From the NCBI GenBank assembly GCA_946886175.1, contig CAMPIA010000086.1, forward strand, positions 1 to 5,979: 5,979 nt of DNA. The letters are read 5' to 3'. A program made the translations under genes and the position numbers. Below, piece after piece: positions 4,830 through 5,979 of the stretch. The DNA comes from an uncultured Altererythrobacter sp. (GTDB lineage Bacteria > Pseudomonadota > Alphaproteobacteria > Sphingomonadales > Sphingomonadaceae). Under the pieces are notes generated by a model. That model ran no database searches. It saw nothing but the letters and a program-made list of their open reading frames with translations, and had not been told where the DNA came from. The first letter of the stretch is position 1, and every line of letters starts with the position of its first letter.

Positions 4830-5979
4830 ATGAGAGAATTCGCTACGATCATCCTCGCCGCCGGCAAGGGCACGCGCATGAAGTCGGGCCTGCACAAGGT
4901 GCTCCACCCGATCGCCGGCCGCCCGATGCTCGATCACCTGATGGCCTCGGCCGCCGAGCTCGGTCCGGCCAGGACCGTGGTGGTGGTAGGCAGCGGGCGC
5001 GAACAGCTCGAGCGAGCGCTGGGCGGCCGGGCCCAAACCGCCTTGCAGGAACCGCAGCTCGGCACCGGGCACGCAGTGCAGCAGGCGCAGGCGAGCCTCG
5101 ATGGCTTCGAGGGCGATGTGCTGGTGCTCTACGGCGACGTGCCGTTTGTCCGCGCGCAGACGATGCAGGCGATGCTCGACCGGCTCCATGCCGACGATGC
5201 TCCGGCAGTGGTCGTGCTCGGGTTCGAGCCCGCCGACGCGCTGCAATACGGCCGCGTGATCGCGCATTCGGACGGGCGGATCGCCAAGATGGTCGAGCAC
5301 AAGGATGCGAGCGACGAAGAGCGCGCCTGCCAACTGTGCAATTCGGGGCTGATGGCGGCGCGCGCGGCCGACCTGTTCGACTTGCTGGCGCGGGTCGGTA
5401 ACGACAACAGCCAAGGCGAATACTACCTGGTCGACGTGGTCAACGTCGCCAATGCCGACGGCCGCCACAGCGCGGTCGTGGTCACCGACGATCCGGACGA
5501 GGTCGCGGGGATCAACAGCCGCGCCGAGCTCGCCCGGGCGGAGGCGCAATGGCAGGCGCTCAAGCGCGAGGAGGCGATGGCGAACGGCGCCTCGCTCCGC
5601 GCGCCCGAAACGGTGTTCTTCAGCTGGGACACTGCAATCGGACGCGACGTGACGATCGAGCCCAGCGTCGTGTTCGGCCCCGGTGCCAGGGTCGCCGACG
5701 GGGCGACGATCCGCGCCTTCTGCCATATCGAGGGAGCCGAGATCGGTCCGGGGTGCGAAGTCGGCCCCTTCGCCCGCCTGCGCCCCGGCGCGGTGATGGA
5801 GACGGGCAGCAAAGTCGGCAACTTCGTCGAGATGAAGAAGGCGACGCTGGGGGAGGGCGCCAAGGCCAATCACCTCAGCTACCTGGGCGATGCGGAGATC
5901 GGTGCGGGTGCGAACATCGGTGCTGGCACGATCACCTGCAACTACGACGGCTACTTCAAGTACAAGACCGTGATCGGCC
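4830..5979 (+). CDS. glmU: GlmU, bifunctional UDP-GlcNAc synthesis enzyme (3' end outside window)
   Basis: GlmU acetylates glucosamine-1-phosphate and then uridylylates the product, giving UDP-GlcNAc for peptidoglycan and LPS. The window holds 383 codons of an expected ~450. The N-terminal uridylyltransferase domain (1 to about 230) shows LAAGKGTRMKS with K23, QEPQLGTGHA (73-82), YGDVP with metal-binding D103, NSG (171-173) and GINSRAELA with N229. After a linker helix (230-250), the left-handed beta-helix acetyltransferase domain begins (about 255), with RLRPGA (R316/R318), VGNFVEMKK, the catalytic-type histidine H348 in NHLSYLGD, and NYDGYFKYKT. The final helix turns and C-terminal arm are beyond the edge. 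I chose the ATG at 4830, which places the first strand at the usual distance; in-frame GTG (4812) and TTG (4818) are possible but would extend the N-terminus unusually. No clear Shine-Dalgarno precedes it. Confidence 0.97.
   Translation, partial: MREFATIILAAGKGTRMKSGLHKVLHPIAGRPMLDHLMASAAELGPARTVVVVGSGREQLERALGGRAQTALQEPQLGTGHAVQQAQASLDGFEGDVLVLYGDVPFVRAQTMQAMLDRLHADDAPAVVVLGFEPADALQYGRVIAHSDGRIAKMVEHKDASDEERACQLCNSGLMAARAADLFDLLARVGNDNSQGEYYLVDVVNVANADGRHSAVVVTDDPDEVAGINSRAELARAEAQWQALKREEAMANGASLRAPETVFFSWDTAIGRDVTIEPSVVFGPGARVADGATIRAFCHIEGAEIGPGCEVGPFARLRPGAVMETGSKVGNFVEMKKATLGEGAKANHLSYLGDAEIGAGANIGAGTITCNYDGYFKYKTVIG

Noticed and set aside
4769..4897. Extended N-terminus for the HAD phosphatase
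   Set aside because: The extension is antisense to the glmU start region, and the HAD nucleophile motif should lie close to the N-terminus, as it does from the ATG at 4768.
4008..5873. A 621-codon minus-strand open frame across glmU and gph
   Set aside because: It is antisense to unmistakable glmU and out of frame with gph. The composition is low-complexity shadow, with no motif found.

Overview
The window reads as ordinary chromosome from a GC-rich alphaproteobacterium, most likely a sphingomonad (Sphingomonadales). This is an inference from three things: high GC with strong third-position bias, a DUF2794 gene (an alphaproteobacterial family) directly behind a short-form serine acetyltransferase, and a phosphoglycolate-phosphatase-type HAD gene divergent from glmU. 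No tRNA, rRNA, CRISPR array, insertion sequence or phage gene was seen.

Layout. Positions 3-50 carry the last 15 codons of an unidentified plus-strand gene. A strong hairpin (57-84) separates it from cysE/epsC (105-809), which overlaps a DUF2794 gene (806-1174); together they form a plus-strand pair. Convergent to the pair is a minus-strand vapBC-type toxin-antitoxin module (vapC 1171-1578, vapB 1582-1842). It has its own promoter and operator and visibly lower GC than its neighbours, so it looks like an acquired islet. Further along the minus strand lie a multi-pass membrane protein of unknown function (1899-2972) with a clear sigma70-like promoter and a strong Shine-Dalgarno, an SDR dehydrogenase resembling the (3R)-hydroxyacyl-CoA dehydrogenase domain of peroxisomal multifunctional enzyme 2 (3042-3977), and a HAD phosphatase of the Gph type (4100-4768). 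Divergent from the phosphatase, and running off the right edge, is glmU (4830 onward; about 383 codons are present).

How the genes work together. CysE makes O-acetylserine for cysteine synthesis. GlmU makes UDP-GlcNAc for peptidoglycan and LPS. Gph would clear 2-phosphoglycolate. The SDR probably acts on 3-hydroxyacyl-CoA in fatty-acid or side-chain beta-oxidation. These are mostly independent housekeeping functions rather than one pathway. The accessory part is the toxin-antitoxin module, and its compact architecture is the most interesting feature: an apparently leaderless antitoxin mRNA, an operator over the -10 region, a TTG-initiated toxin in the same frame three bases after the antitoxin stop, and a palindromic CTAG shared as stop codon with the convergent gene. 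I found no convincing undescribed multi-gene system here.
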